Below are positions 25,951 to 33,865 of a DNA stretch of 64,000 bases, one piece after another. Both the position numbers and the translations under genes were made by a program. Origin of the DNA: Streptomyces sp. HUAS MG91 (lineage in GTDB: Bacteria; Actinomycetota; Actinomycetes; Streptomycetales; Streptomycetaceae). Under the pieces are notes generated by a model that saw nothing but the letters and a program-made list of their open reading frames with translations, ran no database searches and had not been told where the DNA came from. The stretch is from the NCBI RefSeq assembly GCF_040529335.1, contig NZ_CP159534.1, forward strand, positions 5,332,001-5,396,000. Reading direction: 5' to 3'. Every line of letters begins with the position of its first letter. The stretch's first letter is position 1.

Positions 25951-26916
25951 GTGCCGACCGCCATAGCCGTGACCGACCCCGACCTCGTGCTCACCTCGCC
26001 GGACCGGCACACCCCGACGGCCTCCGTGCTGCCCGCGGGTGAGCCGCAGGAGCGGTATCCGCTCGACCGCGCGATCACCGACGTCCACACGCTGATCGAA
26101 CAGCACGGCTATGTGATCGTGCTCTGTCCGCAGTCGGCGCCGGACGCGGTCCTGCACCGGCTGCACGCGGTCCGTTCCGTGCTCGAAAGCGACCGGATCG
26201 CGATCCTGCGCCCCGAGCTGCCGCCGCTCGGCCTCGCCGTACTCGCCCTGCAAATGCGCCAGTTGTCGATCTGCGACTTCAGCCCCGGCGTGCTCGCCTC
26301 GTCCGCGCGACTGCTCGCGCACTATGTGTACGCGGGCGCCGTCGTCGGCTCCGTCGCCAAGCTGGACCGGGTCCCCGTCACCCTGCGCGCGCACGCCAAG
26401 TCCTGGTCGCCCAGTGCCCAGTTCGCCGTCGTCGCCTCGCCCCAGCCCGAACTGCTCCGGCTCACCGGGGCGGCCGGCGAGGCACCGGGCGGGCCCTCCT
26501 TCGGCACGCATCTCTTCTACGCCGCCGGAGCCGCCGGAGCCGCCGCGCAGGGCTCCGCCGACTGGGTCACCGGGGCGCTCGCCCGGGCCTGGCGGGTGCA
26601 CGGGGTGACCGAGGCGCGGCTGCCCGCCGAGTCGGCGCGCTGGTGGGCGACCGGGAAGCCCGGCAGCCCCGGCCGGATCGTGGAGTTCGCCGCCGCCATC
26701 CCCGACATCTCCGTGCTCTACCAGCTCGTGTCGTCCGTCCGGCGTGAGGACTGCCGCTGGTGCGGGCTCGAACTCATCGGTGACCGATGCGGGTTCTGCG
26801 CCGCGCCGCTGTCCGACGAGCGGCCGCCCGAGCCGGTGGCGGCCCGCCGGCCCGCGGCGGCGCTGCGGCCGGCGGCGGCCCCGGCACGGGCCGCGCTGCC
26901 GCGCGCCCCTCATTGA
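25951..26916 (+). CDS. Unknown protein with C-terminal zinc ribbon, upstream of the Tad locus
   Basis: About 321 residues. The N-terminal and central part is a soluble alpha/beta domain (DVHTLIEQHGYVIVLCPQS, ILRPELPPLGLAVLALQM, a Gly/Ala-rich loop near FYAAGAAGAAAQG). The C terminus has a four-cysteine zinc ribbon, CRWCGLELIGDRCGFC, followed by an Ala/Arg/Pro-rich tail. I do not recognise the family. The GTG at 25951 is chosen; the frame is open far upstream, including an ATG at 25852, but conservation-like composition begins at VPTAIAV. It is the first gene before cpaB (55 bases) and is probably co-transcribed with the pilus genes, so a regulatory or assembly role is possible. Confidence 0.65.
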   Translation: MPTAIAVTDPDLVLTSPDRHTPTASVLPAGEPQERYPLDRAITDVHTLIEQHGYVIVLCPQSAPDAVLHRLHAVRSVLESDRIAILRPELPPLGLAVLALQMRQLSICDFSPGVLASSARLLAHYVYAGAVVGSVAKLDRVPVTLRAHAKSWSPSAQFAVVASPQPELLRLTGAAGEAPGGPSFGTHLFYAAGAAGAAAQGSADWVTGALARAWRVHGVTEARLPAESARWWATGKPGSPGRIVEFAAAIPDISVLYQLVSSVRREDCRWCGLELIGDRCGFCAAPLSDERPPEPVAARRPAAALRPAAAPARAALPRAPH

Positions 26917-26971
26917 CGCCGACCGTCCCCCGTCCGCTCCTGACCCGTCTATCAACGAGGTTGCCCCGTCC

Positions 26972-27694
26972 ATGAATTCACGTCAGCGCCGCGGCGTCAT
27001 TCTCCTGGTCGTCTCGGCCCTGTGCGCCGTCGGCGCGTTCGCCGGTGTGCTGTCGGTGATCCACGACGTGGACTCCAAGGTGGGCCCGGAGACGACCGCG
27101 TACCGGCTGAAGCAGGACATCGCCCCGTACAAGGAGCTGACGGCGGACCAGTTCGAGAAGGTCGACATGCCCGAGCGCTGGCTGTCGTCCACGGCCGTCA
27201 CCCGGCTCGGCGAGATCCGGGGCAAGATCGCCGTCACGCAGCTGAAGAAGGGCTCGCTGCTCCAGGAGGACATGATCGTCTCCCGGCCGCAGCTCAAGGC
27301 CGGGCAGCAGGAGATCGCCATCATGATCGACGCGGAGACGGGTGTCGCCGGAAAGATCGATCCCGGCTCGAAGGTGAACATCTACGCCACCTTCAAGGCC
27401 GAGAACGACAAGCAGCGCGACCAGTCCAAGGTCATCGTGCAGAGCGCCGAGGTCATCGACGTCGGCAAGCTCACCCCGATCGACCAGCAGGGGGCCAACG
27501 CCTCCGACAACTCCGCGGTGCGGCGGCAGGGGGAGGCCGTGCCGATCACGTTCGCGCTCGGCGCGGCCGATGCCCAGCGGGTCGCGTACGCCGAGTCGTT
27601 CGCGACCCATGTGCGGCTGGCGCTGGTGGCGCCGGGCAGTGACGGGGCGGTTCCACCGGGGGACCGGACGTACACGCTGGACGAGGACAAGTAG
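26972..27694 (+). CDS. cpaB: CpaB/RcpC-like pilus assembly protein with SAF domain
   Basis: 240 residues. One N-terminal membrane anchor (RRGVILLVVSALCAVGAFAGVLSVI, residues about 6-28), then an SAF-type beta-clip domain with LKQDIAPYKELTADQFEKVD and ITVTQLKKGSLLQEDMI-like segments (seen as GKIAVTQLKKGSLL). The C-terminal IMIDAETGVAGKIDPGSKVNIYATF matches the CpaB/RcpC family. In Tad systems CpaB sits in the envelope and is needed for pilus export; in monoderms it probably works in the wall zone. GAGG lies about 11 bases before the ATG. It is followed by a repeat-rich gap before tadZ. Confidence 0.85.
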   Translation: MNSRQRRGVILLVVSALCAVGAFAGVLSVIHDVDSKVGPETTAYRLKQDIAPYKELTADQFEKVDMPERWLSSTAVTRLGEIRGKIAVTQLKKGSLLQEDMIVSRPQLKAGQQEIAIMIDAETGVAGKIDPGSKVNIYATFKAENDKQRDQSKVIVQSAEVIDVGKLTPIDQQGANASDNSAVRRQGEAVPITFALGAADAQRVAYAESFATHVRLALVAPGSDGAVPPGDRTYTLDEDK

Positions 27695-27702
27695 GGGGTC
27701 GC

Positions 27703-28176
27703 GTGATGGAGATGCGCAGGGTTGCCCGCGTCCCCGACGGGGTCGGGTGCCGGGTGGGTGTGGCCGAGCCCGCGGTTTCCGGTGCCCCTGGTCGCCGGGT
27801 GGTCGGGTGCCGGGTGGGTGTGGCCGAGCGCGCGGTTTCCGGTGCCCCTGGTCGCCGGGTGGTCGGGTGCCGGTTGAGCGTGGCCGAGCGCGCAGTTCCC
27901 CGCGCCCCTGAGGGCCGTTGTGGTGGCCGGCGGGTAGTTGGGTGCGCGTCCGCTGTGGCTGGGCGCGCAGTTCCTCGCGCCCCTGAGGGCCGTTGTGGTG
28001 GTCGTCGGGTGGTTGGGTGCGCGTCGGCTGTGGTTGCTCGCGCAGTTCCCCGCGCCCCTGGCGGGGGCGTGGGTCGTGTCGCCTCAGGCGGTAGACCGAT
28101 CGGTGCCGGGGGCGGGTTCGTGGGGCGGTGCGCCTGGCGCGGGGCGGGGTACCCGTGCACCGAGGAGGCCCGGTGA
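27703..28176 (+). CDS. Doubtful reading frame made of the tandem repeat array, between cpaB and tadZ
   Basis: A frame of up to 157 residues starting with GTG-ATG eight bases after cpaB and ending in the GTGA of the tadZ start. It translates the repeat array into Arg/Gly/Ala/Val-rich units (GCRVGVAERAVSGAPGRRVV, 20 residues, then 25-residue units) with regularly spaced cysteines. Every repeat spacing (60, 60, 75, 75 bases) is a multiple of three, so the frame never breaks. The terminal overlap is not strong evidence, because a GTGA start always creates that stop. It may be translated only as a passage between the two genes. No known domain. Confidence 0.25.
   Translation: MMEMRRVARVPDGVGCRVGVAEPAVSGAPGRRVVGCRVGVAERAVSGAPGRRVVGCRLSVAERAVPRAPEGRCGGRRVVGCASAVAGRAVPRAPEGRCGGRRVVGCASAVVARAVPRAPGGGVGRVASGGRPIGAGGGFVGRCAWRGAGYPCTEEAR
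27741..28060. repeat. Tandem array of five copies of the interspersed element within the Tad operon
   Basis: The core ending in (G/C)GCCCCTG recurs with ends at 27790, 27850, 27910, 27985 and 28060. The first three copies are near-identical 60-base units; the last two have 75-base spacing and carry the canonical core GCGCAGTTCCCCGCGCCCC or a one-base variant (TTCCTCG). All are in the same orientation. This is the only head-to-tail array in the window. Confidence 0.85.
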
Positions 28177-29765
28177 CCACTCGTATTCTGCCCGCCGTCG
28201 GTGATCCGGACGGCGCCCGCGCGCTCATCACCCTGCTCTCCCAGCTCCCCGACACGGAGCCGGCCCCACCGGTCCCCGACTCCACGGCGCTCCTCGACCT
28301 CCTGGCCCGCCTCGCCGCCGAGTCCCTGGACGAACTCCCCGAGGTCGTCCTCGTACACGAACGCATCGGCCCCGTACCCGCCCTGGACCTCATCCGGGAC
28401 CTGGTCCTGCGCTTCCCGGCGGTCGGCGTCGTCCTCGTCACCGCCGACACCAGCCCCGCCCTGCTCACCGCCGCCATGGACAGCGGCGCCCGCGGCATCG
28501 TCGCCTTCCCGCTCGGCTACGACGCCCTCGCCGAACGCGTGCACGCCGCCGCCTCCTGGTCCGCCGGCATGCGCCGCCACCTCGCGGGCGGCACCGGCAA
28601 CGAACTCGTCCCCGCGGGCGGCGGCGGCCGCGTCGTCGCCGTCACCGGCGCCAAGGGCGGCGTCGGCACCACCCTCACCGCCGTCCAACTCGCCCTCGCC
28701 ACCAGCGCGTCGGGCCGCTCGGTCGCCCTGCTCGACCTCGACCTCCAGTCCGGCGACATCGCCTCCTACCTCGACGTCCAGTTCCGCCGCTCCGTCGCCG
28801 ACCTGGCCGCCATCACCGACATCACCCCGCGCGTCCTCCAGGACGCCGTCTTCACCCACGAGACCGGCATCGACCTCCTCCTCGCCCCGGCCGACGGCGA
28901 ACGCGGCGAGGAGATCACCGACCGCGTGGCCCGCCAGGTCGTCCACGCCCTGCGCGCCCGGTACGAGGTCGTGGTCGTCGACTGCGGTACGCAGATGGGG
29001 GCGGCGAACGCCGTGGCCGTCGAACTCGCCGACCAGGCCGTCCTCCTGGTCACCCCGGACGTCGTCGCCGTCCGCGCCGCCAAGCGCATGATCCGCCTGT
29101 GGGACCGCCTCCAGATCCGCAAGGCCGAGGAGACCCTGACGGTCGTCAACCGGTACGCCCGCTCCGCCGAGATCCAGCCGACCCTGGTCGAGCGCGTCAC
29201 CGGCACCAAGACGGCCCGCACCACCCTTCCGGCCGCGTTCAAGGAGCTCCAGGCCGCCGTCGACGCGGGCCGCATGCAGGACCTCGACAACCGTTCCACG
29301 GTGAAGCAGGCCATGTGGACCCTGGCGGGCGAACTCGGCCTGGTCGCCGCCCCGGCCCCCGACGCGACGGGCGGCCGCCGCACCCGCCGCCGCGGCGACA
29401 AGGGCGCCGTCACCCTCGAATTCGCCGCGATGTTCCCGCTGGTGCTCGTCGTGATGGGCCTGCTGTGGCAGTGCGTGCTGTACGGATACACGTACTCGCT
29501 GGCCGGGAACGCGGCGGACGAGGCGGCGCGGGCGGCGACCTCGGCAGAGGCGGGCGGTGGTGACTACGGCGCGGCGTGCGTCGCGGCGGGTCACAAGAAC
29601 CTGCCGTCCGCCTGGAAGGGCGCCGACATCGGCTGCGCCCCCGAGGGCACGGTCATGAAGGCCACCGTCGAGGTGAAGGTTCCCCTGTTCTTCCCCGGAG
29701 TGAACCCCGGCTGGAAGGTCACGGGCGAGGCGGGCGCGGCGACAGAGAAGGCGCAGGGCCAGTGA
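28173..29765 (+). CDS. tadZ: TadZ/CpaE-type ATPase fused to a TadE-like pilus protein
   Basis: 530 residues in three parts. Residues 1-145 form a receiver-like atypical domain (VVLVHERIGPVPALDLI, VGVVLVTADTSPALLTAAMDSGARGIVAFPL split across strands). Residues about 148-385 form a MinD/ParA-type ATPase with deviant Walker A VTGAKGGVGTTLTAVQL, LLDLDLQSGDIASYL and VVVVDCGTQMG. Residues about 410-530 are a TadE-like pseudopilin: basic RRTRRRGDKGAVTLEFAAMF, a membrane span (PLVLVVMGLLWQCVLYGYTY) and AGNAADEAARAA. TadZ normally marks the polar assembly site; TadE is a separate minor pilin in most systems. GTG 28173 follows GAGGAGG. The next gene overlaps by GTGA. The fusion junction shows no stop or frameshift. 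Confidence 0.85.
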   Translation: MTTRILPAVGDPDGARALITLLSQLPDTEPAPPVPDSTALLDLLARLAAESLDELPEVVLVHERIGPVPALDLIRDLVLRFPAVGVVLVTADTSPALLTAAMDSGARGIVAFPLGYDALAERVHAAASWSAGMRRHLAGGTGNELVPAGGGGRVVAVTGAKGGVGTTLTAVQLALATSASGRSVALLDLDLQSGDIASYLDVQFRRSVADLAAITDITPRVLQDAVFTHETGIDLLLAPADGERGEEITDRVARQVVHALRARYEVVVVDCGTQMGAANAVAVELADQAVLLVTPDVVAVRAAKRMIRLWDRLQIRKAEETLTVVNRYARSAEIQPTLVERVTGTKTARTTLPAAFKELQAAVDAGRMQDLDNRSTVKQAMWTLAGELGLVAAPAPDATGGRRTRRRGDKGAVTLEFAAMFPLVLVVMGLLWQCVLYGYTYSLAGNAADEAARAATSAEAGGGDYGAACVAAGHKNLPSAWKGADIGCAPEGTVMKATVEVKVPLFFPGVNPGWKVTGEAGAATEKAQGQ

Positions 29766-30172
29766 AGCACCCCACAGGGGCGCGGGGAACTGCGCGACCA
29801 GCCACAACGCACCCGCACCTGAGGGACGACCGGGGCGTCTCCATGCTGGAGTTCGCCGGCTTCCTCCCCTTCCTCCTGGTCATCGCGATGGCGGTGATCC
29901 AGCTGGGCCTCGTCGGCTACGGCGCCAACCAGGCGGGCAGCGCCGCCCGCGCCGGAGCCCGCGCCGAGTCCCTGAACGCCGGGTCGGGCCCGGCGGCGGC
30001 GACCGCCTCGGTGAGCGGCTGGCTGGAACCGGCACCGGGCGCGTGCGGCGGCGACCCCCTGGTCACCTGCACCGTCACCGTCCACGTACGCGCGATCATC
30101 CCGCTCTTCGACGGCTGGTACATCCACCGCACCGTGACCATGCCCAACGACAGAACCACCCTGGGGAGCTGA
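29762..30172 (+). CDS. TadE/TadF-like minor pilin with the interspersed repeat translated at its N terminus
   Basis: 136 residues. The core is typical: DDRGVSMLEFAGFLP, a hydrophobic helix (FLLVIAMAVIQLGLVGYG), ANQAGSAARAGARAE, then a periplasm-like beta region with two cysteines (GACGGDPLVTCTVTV) that could pair. Before it, residues 2-20 (KHPTGARGTARPATTHPH) are the translation of a copy of the interspersed palindromic element (29776-29806), so the repeat has entered the coding sequence or created the start. GTG 29762 overlaps the preceding stop (GTGA). No later ATG or GTG keeps the RG-x-x-x-E processing-like motif. Minor pilins of this type are inserted in the membrane and assembled by TadA/B/C. 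Confidence 0.78.
   Translation: MKHPTGARGTARPATTHPHLRDDRGVSMLEFAGFLPFLLVIAMAVIQLGLVGYGANQAGSAARAGARAESLNAGSGPAAATASVSGWLEPAPGACGGDPLVTCTVTVHVRAIIPLFDGWYIHRTVTMPNDRTTLGS
29776..29808. repeat. Interspersed element copy inside a coding region
   Basis: GGGGCGCGGGGAACTGCGCG followed by ACCAGCCACAAC is an exact reverse-oriented half unit. It lies in the first 16 codons of the TadE/F-like gene and is read in frame as GARGTARPATTH. Confidence 0.8.
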
Positions 30173-30174
30173 CG

Positions 30175-31533
30175 ATGAGCCTGCGCAACCGAGTCGTCGC
30201 CACCCGCGAACCCGCCGGAGGCGAACCGTCCCGCGACGACGGCCTCGTCGCCGTCTACCGCGCCAAGCTCCTGGAGGAGATCGACCTCGCCGAGATGTCG
30301 ACCCTCGCGGCGGCGGACCGCCGGGTCCGCCTGGAGCGCGTCCTCGGCCACATCATCAGCCGCGAGGGCCCGGTCCTCTCCTCCACCGAACGCACCCAGC
30401 TGATCCGCCGGGTCGTCGACGAGGCGCTCGGCCTCGGCATCCTCGAACCGCTCCTCGCGGACGCCTCCATCACCGAGATCATGGTGAACGGCCCCGACGC
30501 CATCTTCGTGGAGCGGGCGGGCCGCGTGGAACAGCTCCCGATGCGCTTCGCGTCCTCCGAGCAGCTGATGCAGACCATCGAACGCATCGTGTCGACCGTC
30601 AACCGCCGCGTCGACGAATCGAACCCCATGGTCGACGCCCGCCTGCCCACCGGCGAACGCGTCAACGTGATCATCCCGCCGCTCGCCCTGACCGGCGCGA
30701 CCCTCACGATCCGCCGCTTCCCGCGCGCGTACAGCCTCAACGAACTCCTCGACCTCGGCTCGCTCGACCAGCACATGCTGATGCTGCTCGCGGCCTGCGT
30801 CCGGGCCCGCTTCAACATCATCGTCAGCGGCGGCACCGGCTCCGGCAAGACGACCCTCCTCAACGCCCTGTCCGCGCTGATCCCGCCCCACGAACGCATC
30901 ATCACCATCGAGGACTCGGCCGAACTCCAGCTCCAGCAGGACCACGTCATCCGCCTCGAATCGCGCCCGGCGAACGTCGAGGGCAAGGGCCAGGTCACCA
31001 TCCGCGACCTCGTCCGCAACAGCCTGCGCATGCGCCCCGACCGCATCATCGTCGGCGAGGTCCGCGGCGGCGAGACCCTGGACATGCTTCAAGCCATGTC
31101 CACGGGCCACGACGGCTCCCTCGCCACCGTCCACGCCAACACCGCCGAGGACGCCCTGACACGCCTCCAGACGCTCGGTTCGATGTCCGAGGTCGACGTC
31201 CCGTTCGAGGCGCTGCGCGACCAGATCAACTCGGCGGTCGACGTCCTCGTCCAGCTCACCCGGCACGCCGACGGCTCCCGCCGGGTCACCGAGATCGCCC
31301 TCCTCGTCAGCCACGGCCGCGAACAGTTCACGATCGCGACGGTCACCCGTTTCGCCGCCCAGCCGCACACCTACGGCGACGCGGGCCCGCGCCGCGTCCA
31401 CGGCTACTACGAGCACCTGCCGCTGCCGCGCCGCGTCGCCGACCGGCTGTACGTGGCGGGGGAGTCGGTGCCGCCGGCCTTCGGGGTGGTCGAGTCCGTC
31501 GACGTACTCAACACCAGGGAGGCCACGGGATGA
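30175..31533 (+). CDS. tadA: TadA/CpaF secretion ATPase
   Basis: 452 residues, a hexameric traffic ATPase powering Flp pilus extrusion at the inner face of the membrane. Motifs in order are EPLLADASITEIMVNGP (N-terminal domain), the Walker A IIVSGGTGSGKTTLLNAL (about 218-235), the Asp box ITIEDSAELQL, the Walker B region RPDRIIVGEVRGGETLDML and the His box ATVHANTAEDALTRL. The C terminus extends with an Arg-rich segment and HGYYEHLPLP. ATG 30175 with GGGGAG upstream, two bases after the previous stop. It is followed by tadB after a 28-base gap with GAGGGAAGG. Confidence 0.95.
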   Translation: MSLRNRVVATREPAGGEPSRDDGLVAVYRAKLLEEIDLAEMSTLAAADRRVRLERVLGHIISREGPVLSSTERTQLIRRVVDEALGLGILEPLLADASITEIMVNGPDAIFVERAGRVEQLPMRFASSEQLMQTIERIVSTVNRRVDESNPMVDARLPTGERVNVIIPPLALTGATLTIRRFPRAYSLNELLDLGSLDQHMLMLLAACVRARFNIIVSGGTGSGKTTLLNALSALIPPHERIITIEDSAELQLQQDHVIRLESRPANVEGKGQVTIRDLVRNSLRMRPDRIIVGEVRGGETLDMLQAMSTGHDGSLATVHANTAEDALTRLQTLGSMSEVDVPFEALRDQINSAVDVLVQLTRHADGSRRVTEIALLVSHGREQFTIATVTRFAAQPHTYGDAGPRRVHGYYEHLPLPRRVADRLYVAGESVPPAFGVVESVDVLNTREATG

Positions 31534-31561
31534 CGTCCGACCACGCGAGGGAAGGTGCGGC

Positions 31562-32512
31562 ATGACGGGCCCGGTCCTCATCGCCCTCGGCGCCACCGTT
31601 CTCGCCTGCGTCGTCGCCGTCGCGGGCGCGCACGTCTACGCGTCCGGACGCGCCCAGCGCCAGGCGCTCGTCGACCGCCTCGACGACTACCCGGCCGGCG
31701 GCTCCGGACCCGGCGCGGGCGGCCGGACCCGGCGCTTCCGCTCCCTCGACCGCCGCCTGCGCCGCACCCGCCTCGGCAAGGCGCTGCACCTGCGCCTCTC
31801 GGCCACGGGCCTGGACCTCACCCCGGGCGAGTTCTTCGTCTATGTGGCCGTGGTCGTCGTCGCCCTGTGGCTGGTGGCGGCGACGGCCCTGGCCCCGTTC
31901 TTCGGGCCGATCGCGGGCGCGGTGGGAGTCTGGAGCGCCGTCATCTTCCTCAACTGGCAGCGCCAGAAACGCATCGAGGCGTTCATCAGCCAACTCCCCG
32001 ACGTGGCACGCCTCCTGGCGAACGCCACGGCCGCGGGACTGGCCCTGCGCACCTCCCTTGCCATGGCGGCGGAGGAGCTGGAAGCCCCGGCGGGCGAGGA
32101 ACTCTCGCGCGTGGCGGACCAGTTGTCGCTCGGCCACTCGGTGGACGACGCCCTCGACGAACTGGCGGCCCGCCTGCCCTCCCGCGAACTCATCGTCCTG
32201 GTGACGACGCTGGTCCTGGCGAACAAGGCGGGCGGCACGGTGGTCTCCTCCCTGCGCAACCTCACCCAGACGCTTGAGGACCGCAAGGAGACCCGGCGCG
32301 AGATCCGCACGATGCTCTCCGAGGTCAACGCGACGGCCTTCACGGTCCCGCTGCTCGGCCTCGGCTCGCTGATCCTCGTCAACGCCTCGAACGACGGCGC
32401 TCTCGCCCGCGTGACCGGCTCCGCGATCGGCCAGACCCTCATCCTGGTCTCCCTCGGCCTCTACGCGATCGGCTTCTTCGTCATCCGCCGCCTGGGAAAG
32501 ATCGAGGTCTGA
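31562..32512 (+). CDS. tadB: TadB inner-membrane platform protein
   Basis: 316 residues, GspF/T2SF-type platform. An N-terminal span (residues about 3-22), a basic linker (RRFRSLDRRLRRTRLGKAL), a central pair of spans (FFVYVAVVVVALWLVAATALAPFF, FIFLNW-like), the T2SF cytoplasmic domain with QLPDVARLLANATAAGLALRTSLA and GHSVDDALDELAARL, and a C-terminal span pair (TVPLLGLGSLILV, TLILVSLGLYAIGFFVI). It partners TadC as the base on which TadA acts. ATG 31562 has a strong GAGGGAAGG site. Confidence 0.92.
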   Translation: MTGPVLIALGATVLACVVAVAGAHVYASGRAQRQALVDRLDDYPAGGSGPGAGGRTRRFRSLDRRLRRTRLGKALHLRLSATGLDLTPGEFFVYVAVVVVALWLVAATALAPFFGPIAGAVGVWSAVIFLNWQRQKRIEAFISQLPDVARLLANATAAGLALRTSLAMAAEELEAPAGEELSRVADQLSLGHSVDDALDELAARLPSRELIVLVTTLVLANKAGGTVVSSLRNLTQTLEDRKETRREIRTMLSEVNATAFTVPLLGLGSLILVNASNDGALARVTGSAIGQTLILVSLGLYAIGFFVIRRLGKIEV

Positions 32513-32519
32513 GGCGCTC

Positions 32520-33422
32520 ATGTCCACCACCGTCATCGGCCTCCTCCTCGCCCTCCTCATGGGCGCGGCCGTCCTCGGCGTCTTCCTGGGCGTACGGATG
32601 TACCGGGCCGACGCCAAGATCCCCAGCGACCTGGCCCTCGCCCTGGAGGTCGGCGCCAGCCGCGTCTCGGCCCCGTCCTCGGCGGTCGACCGCCTGGGCA
32701 TGCGGTTCGCTCCGCTGGTCCTGCGCTTGATGGGCCCGCGCCGGGTCGACGCCAAGCGCCGCCGCATCGACATGGCGGGCAACCCCGGCGGCCTGACCAT
32801 CGACCGGTACGCGGCACGGCGGGCGGTCTACGGCGCCTTCGGGCTGGTCATGGGCCTGGTCTTCCTCTCCGTCGGCCGGCCCCTCTTCGCCCTCTTCACC
32901 TTCGCCTTCGGCGCGCTCGCCGCCGACGCGCTGATCCTCCAGGCCATGCGCGAACGCAAGGACGTCATCGACCGCACCCTCCCCGACTTCCTCGACGTCC
33001 TCGCGGTCGTCGTCTCGGCGGGCCTCGGCTTCCGCCAGGCCCTCGACCGGGTCGCCGAGAAGTACGAGGGCCCGTGGGCCGACGAACTCCGCATCACCCT
33101 GCGCCAGATGGACATGGGCGTCCCGCGCCGCCAGGCGTTCGACGAACTCCGGCGCCGCAACTCCTCCGAGCAGGTGGCCCAGTTCGTCTCGGCCCTCCAG
33201 CAGGGCGAGGAACTGGGCTCGCCCATCGCGGACACCCTCATCCAACTGGCCACGGACATGCGCCGCACGGATGCCCAGAATTCGCGCCGCCGCGCCGCGA
33301 AAACCATCCCGAAGGCAACCATGGTCACCCTGGTCTTCATGCTCCCGGCCACCATGATCCTGATCGGCACGGGCATGTTCCTCGGTTCCGGCTCCAACTT
33401 CGGCTCAATACTGGGCCGTTGA
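32520..33422 (+). CDS. tadC: TadC inner-membrane platform protein
   Basis: 300 residues of the same T2SF family as TadB. A first span at the N terminus (VIGLLLALLMGAAVLGVFLGV), two spans around residues 100-140, the T2SF domain (TLPDFLDVLAVVVSAGLGFRQALDRV; then GSPIADTLIQLATDMR and RRRAAKTIPKATMVTLVFMLPA), and a final span ending LGSGSNFGSILGR. It pairs with TadB. It starts 7 bases after tadB stops, using GAGG of the overlap region. A 221-base lower-GC gap follows before the pilin gene. Confidence 0.92.
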   Translation: MSTTVIGLLLALLMGAAVLGVFLGVRMYRADAKIPSDLALALEVGASRVSAPSSAVDRLGMRFAPLVLRLMGPRRVDAKRRRIDMAGNPGGLTIDRYAARRAVYGAFGLVMGLVFLSVGRPLFALFTFAFGALAADALILQAMRERKDVIDRTLPDFLDVLAVVVSAGLGFRQALDRVAEKYEGPWADELRITLRQMDMGVPRRQAFDELRRRNSSEQVAQFVSALQQGEELGSPIADTLIQLATDMRRTDAQNSRRRAAKTIPKATMVTLVFMLPATMILIGTGMFLGSGSNFGSILGR

Positions 33423-33539
33423 GTGGCTACAGTGTTCCCTGACCGCAGTTGGCAGTTGCGAACGCGACGGGGGAGGACGCGGGATGCGATCGGCAACACA
33501 GGTGACACTGCGGACAACGCGAAATCAACTTCCGGTCAA

Positions 33540-33643
33540 GCGACAGCAGTTAATTGTCGAATCCGCATACAAGCGGTTGCTGGTCGCGTACGTTGCGTAC
33601 GGTACGCGCGCGAGCGTGGCCGTCGTACGGGGAAGGGGAGATC
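33540..33643 (+). promoter_or_regulatory. Lower-GC leader of the pilin gene with GTAC-rich inverted repeats
   Basis: The 221 bases between tadC and the pilin are less GC-rich than the flanks (GCAGTTAATTGTCGAATCCG region) and contain GCGTAC-N10-GTACGC with an internal CGTACG-rich core (about 33587-33613). This probably holds a separate promoter or leader hairpin for the highly expressed pilin. I cannot assign -35 and -10 boxes. Confidence 0.35.
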
Positions 33644-33865
33644 GTGACCAGGGATCGGCTCATCGGGGTGTGGGTCAAGTGGACGGTTTCGGTGTCGGAG
33701 CGGCTCCGCGGGGCTCGGCGAGATTCTGGGGCCGGGTTCGTGGAGTATGCGGGGCTGATGATTCTGATCGCGGGGATCTTCGTGGCGATCGATCAGCTCG
33801 GGCTGGACGGAAAGATCTCCTCGGCGGTCGGCAATGCTGTCGCCCGCGTCACCGGAGGCGGCTGA
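33644..33865 (+). CDS. Flp-type major pilin precursor
   Basis: 73 residues, the size of Flp pilins. A basic leader (VKWTVSVSERLRGARRDSG), then the pilin core GAGFVEYAGLMILIAGIFVAI, in which the Glu-Tyr pair at the start of the hydrophobic helix is the Flp hallmark and a likely peptidase cut site precedes it. A short tail (DQLGLDGKISSAVGNAVARVTGGG) follows. GTG 33644 is preceded by AAGGGGAG. No prepilin peptidase gene is in the locus, so it must be elsewhere. The final codons contain GGAGG and may start translation of the next gene. Confidence 0.85.
   Translation: MTRDRLIGVWVKWTVSVSERLRGARRDSGAGFVEYAGLMILIAGIFVAIDQLGLDGKISSAVGNAVARVTGGG

Noticed and set aside
27741..28060. Tandem repeats as a CRISPR array
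   Set aside because: The 'spacers' are themselves part of the repeated unit, the unit lengths change from 60 to 75, and no cas gene is present.
33423..33647. 74-residue frame between tadC and the pilin, ending in GTGA
   Set aside because: Basic, Arg-rich composition with no domain; the GTGA overlap is automatic because the pilin start GTG followed by A creates the stop.
33484..33861. ATG 33484 with a good GGGAGG as start of the TadG-like protein
   Set aside because: The reading would run out of frame through the entire pilin gene, whose coding character is clear. Kept only as a remote alternative to the CTG start.
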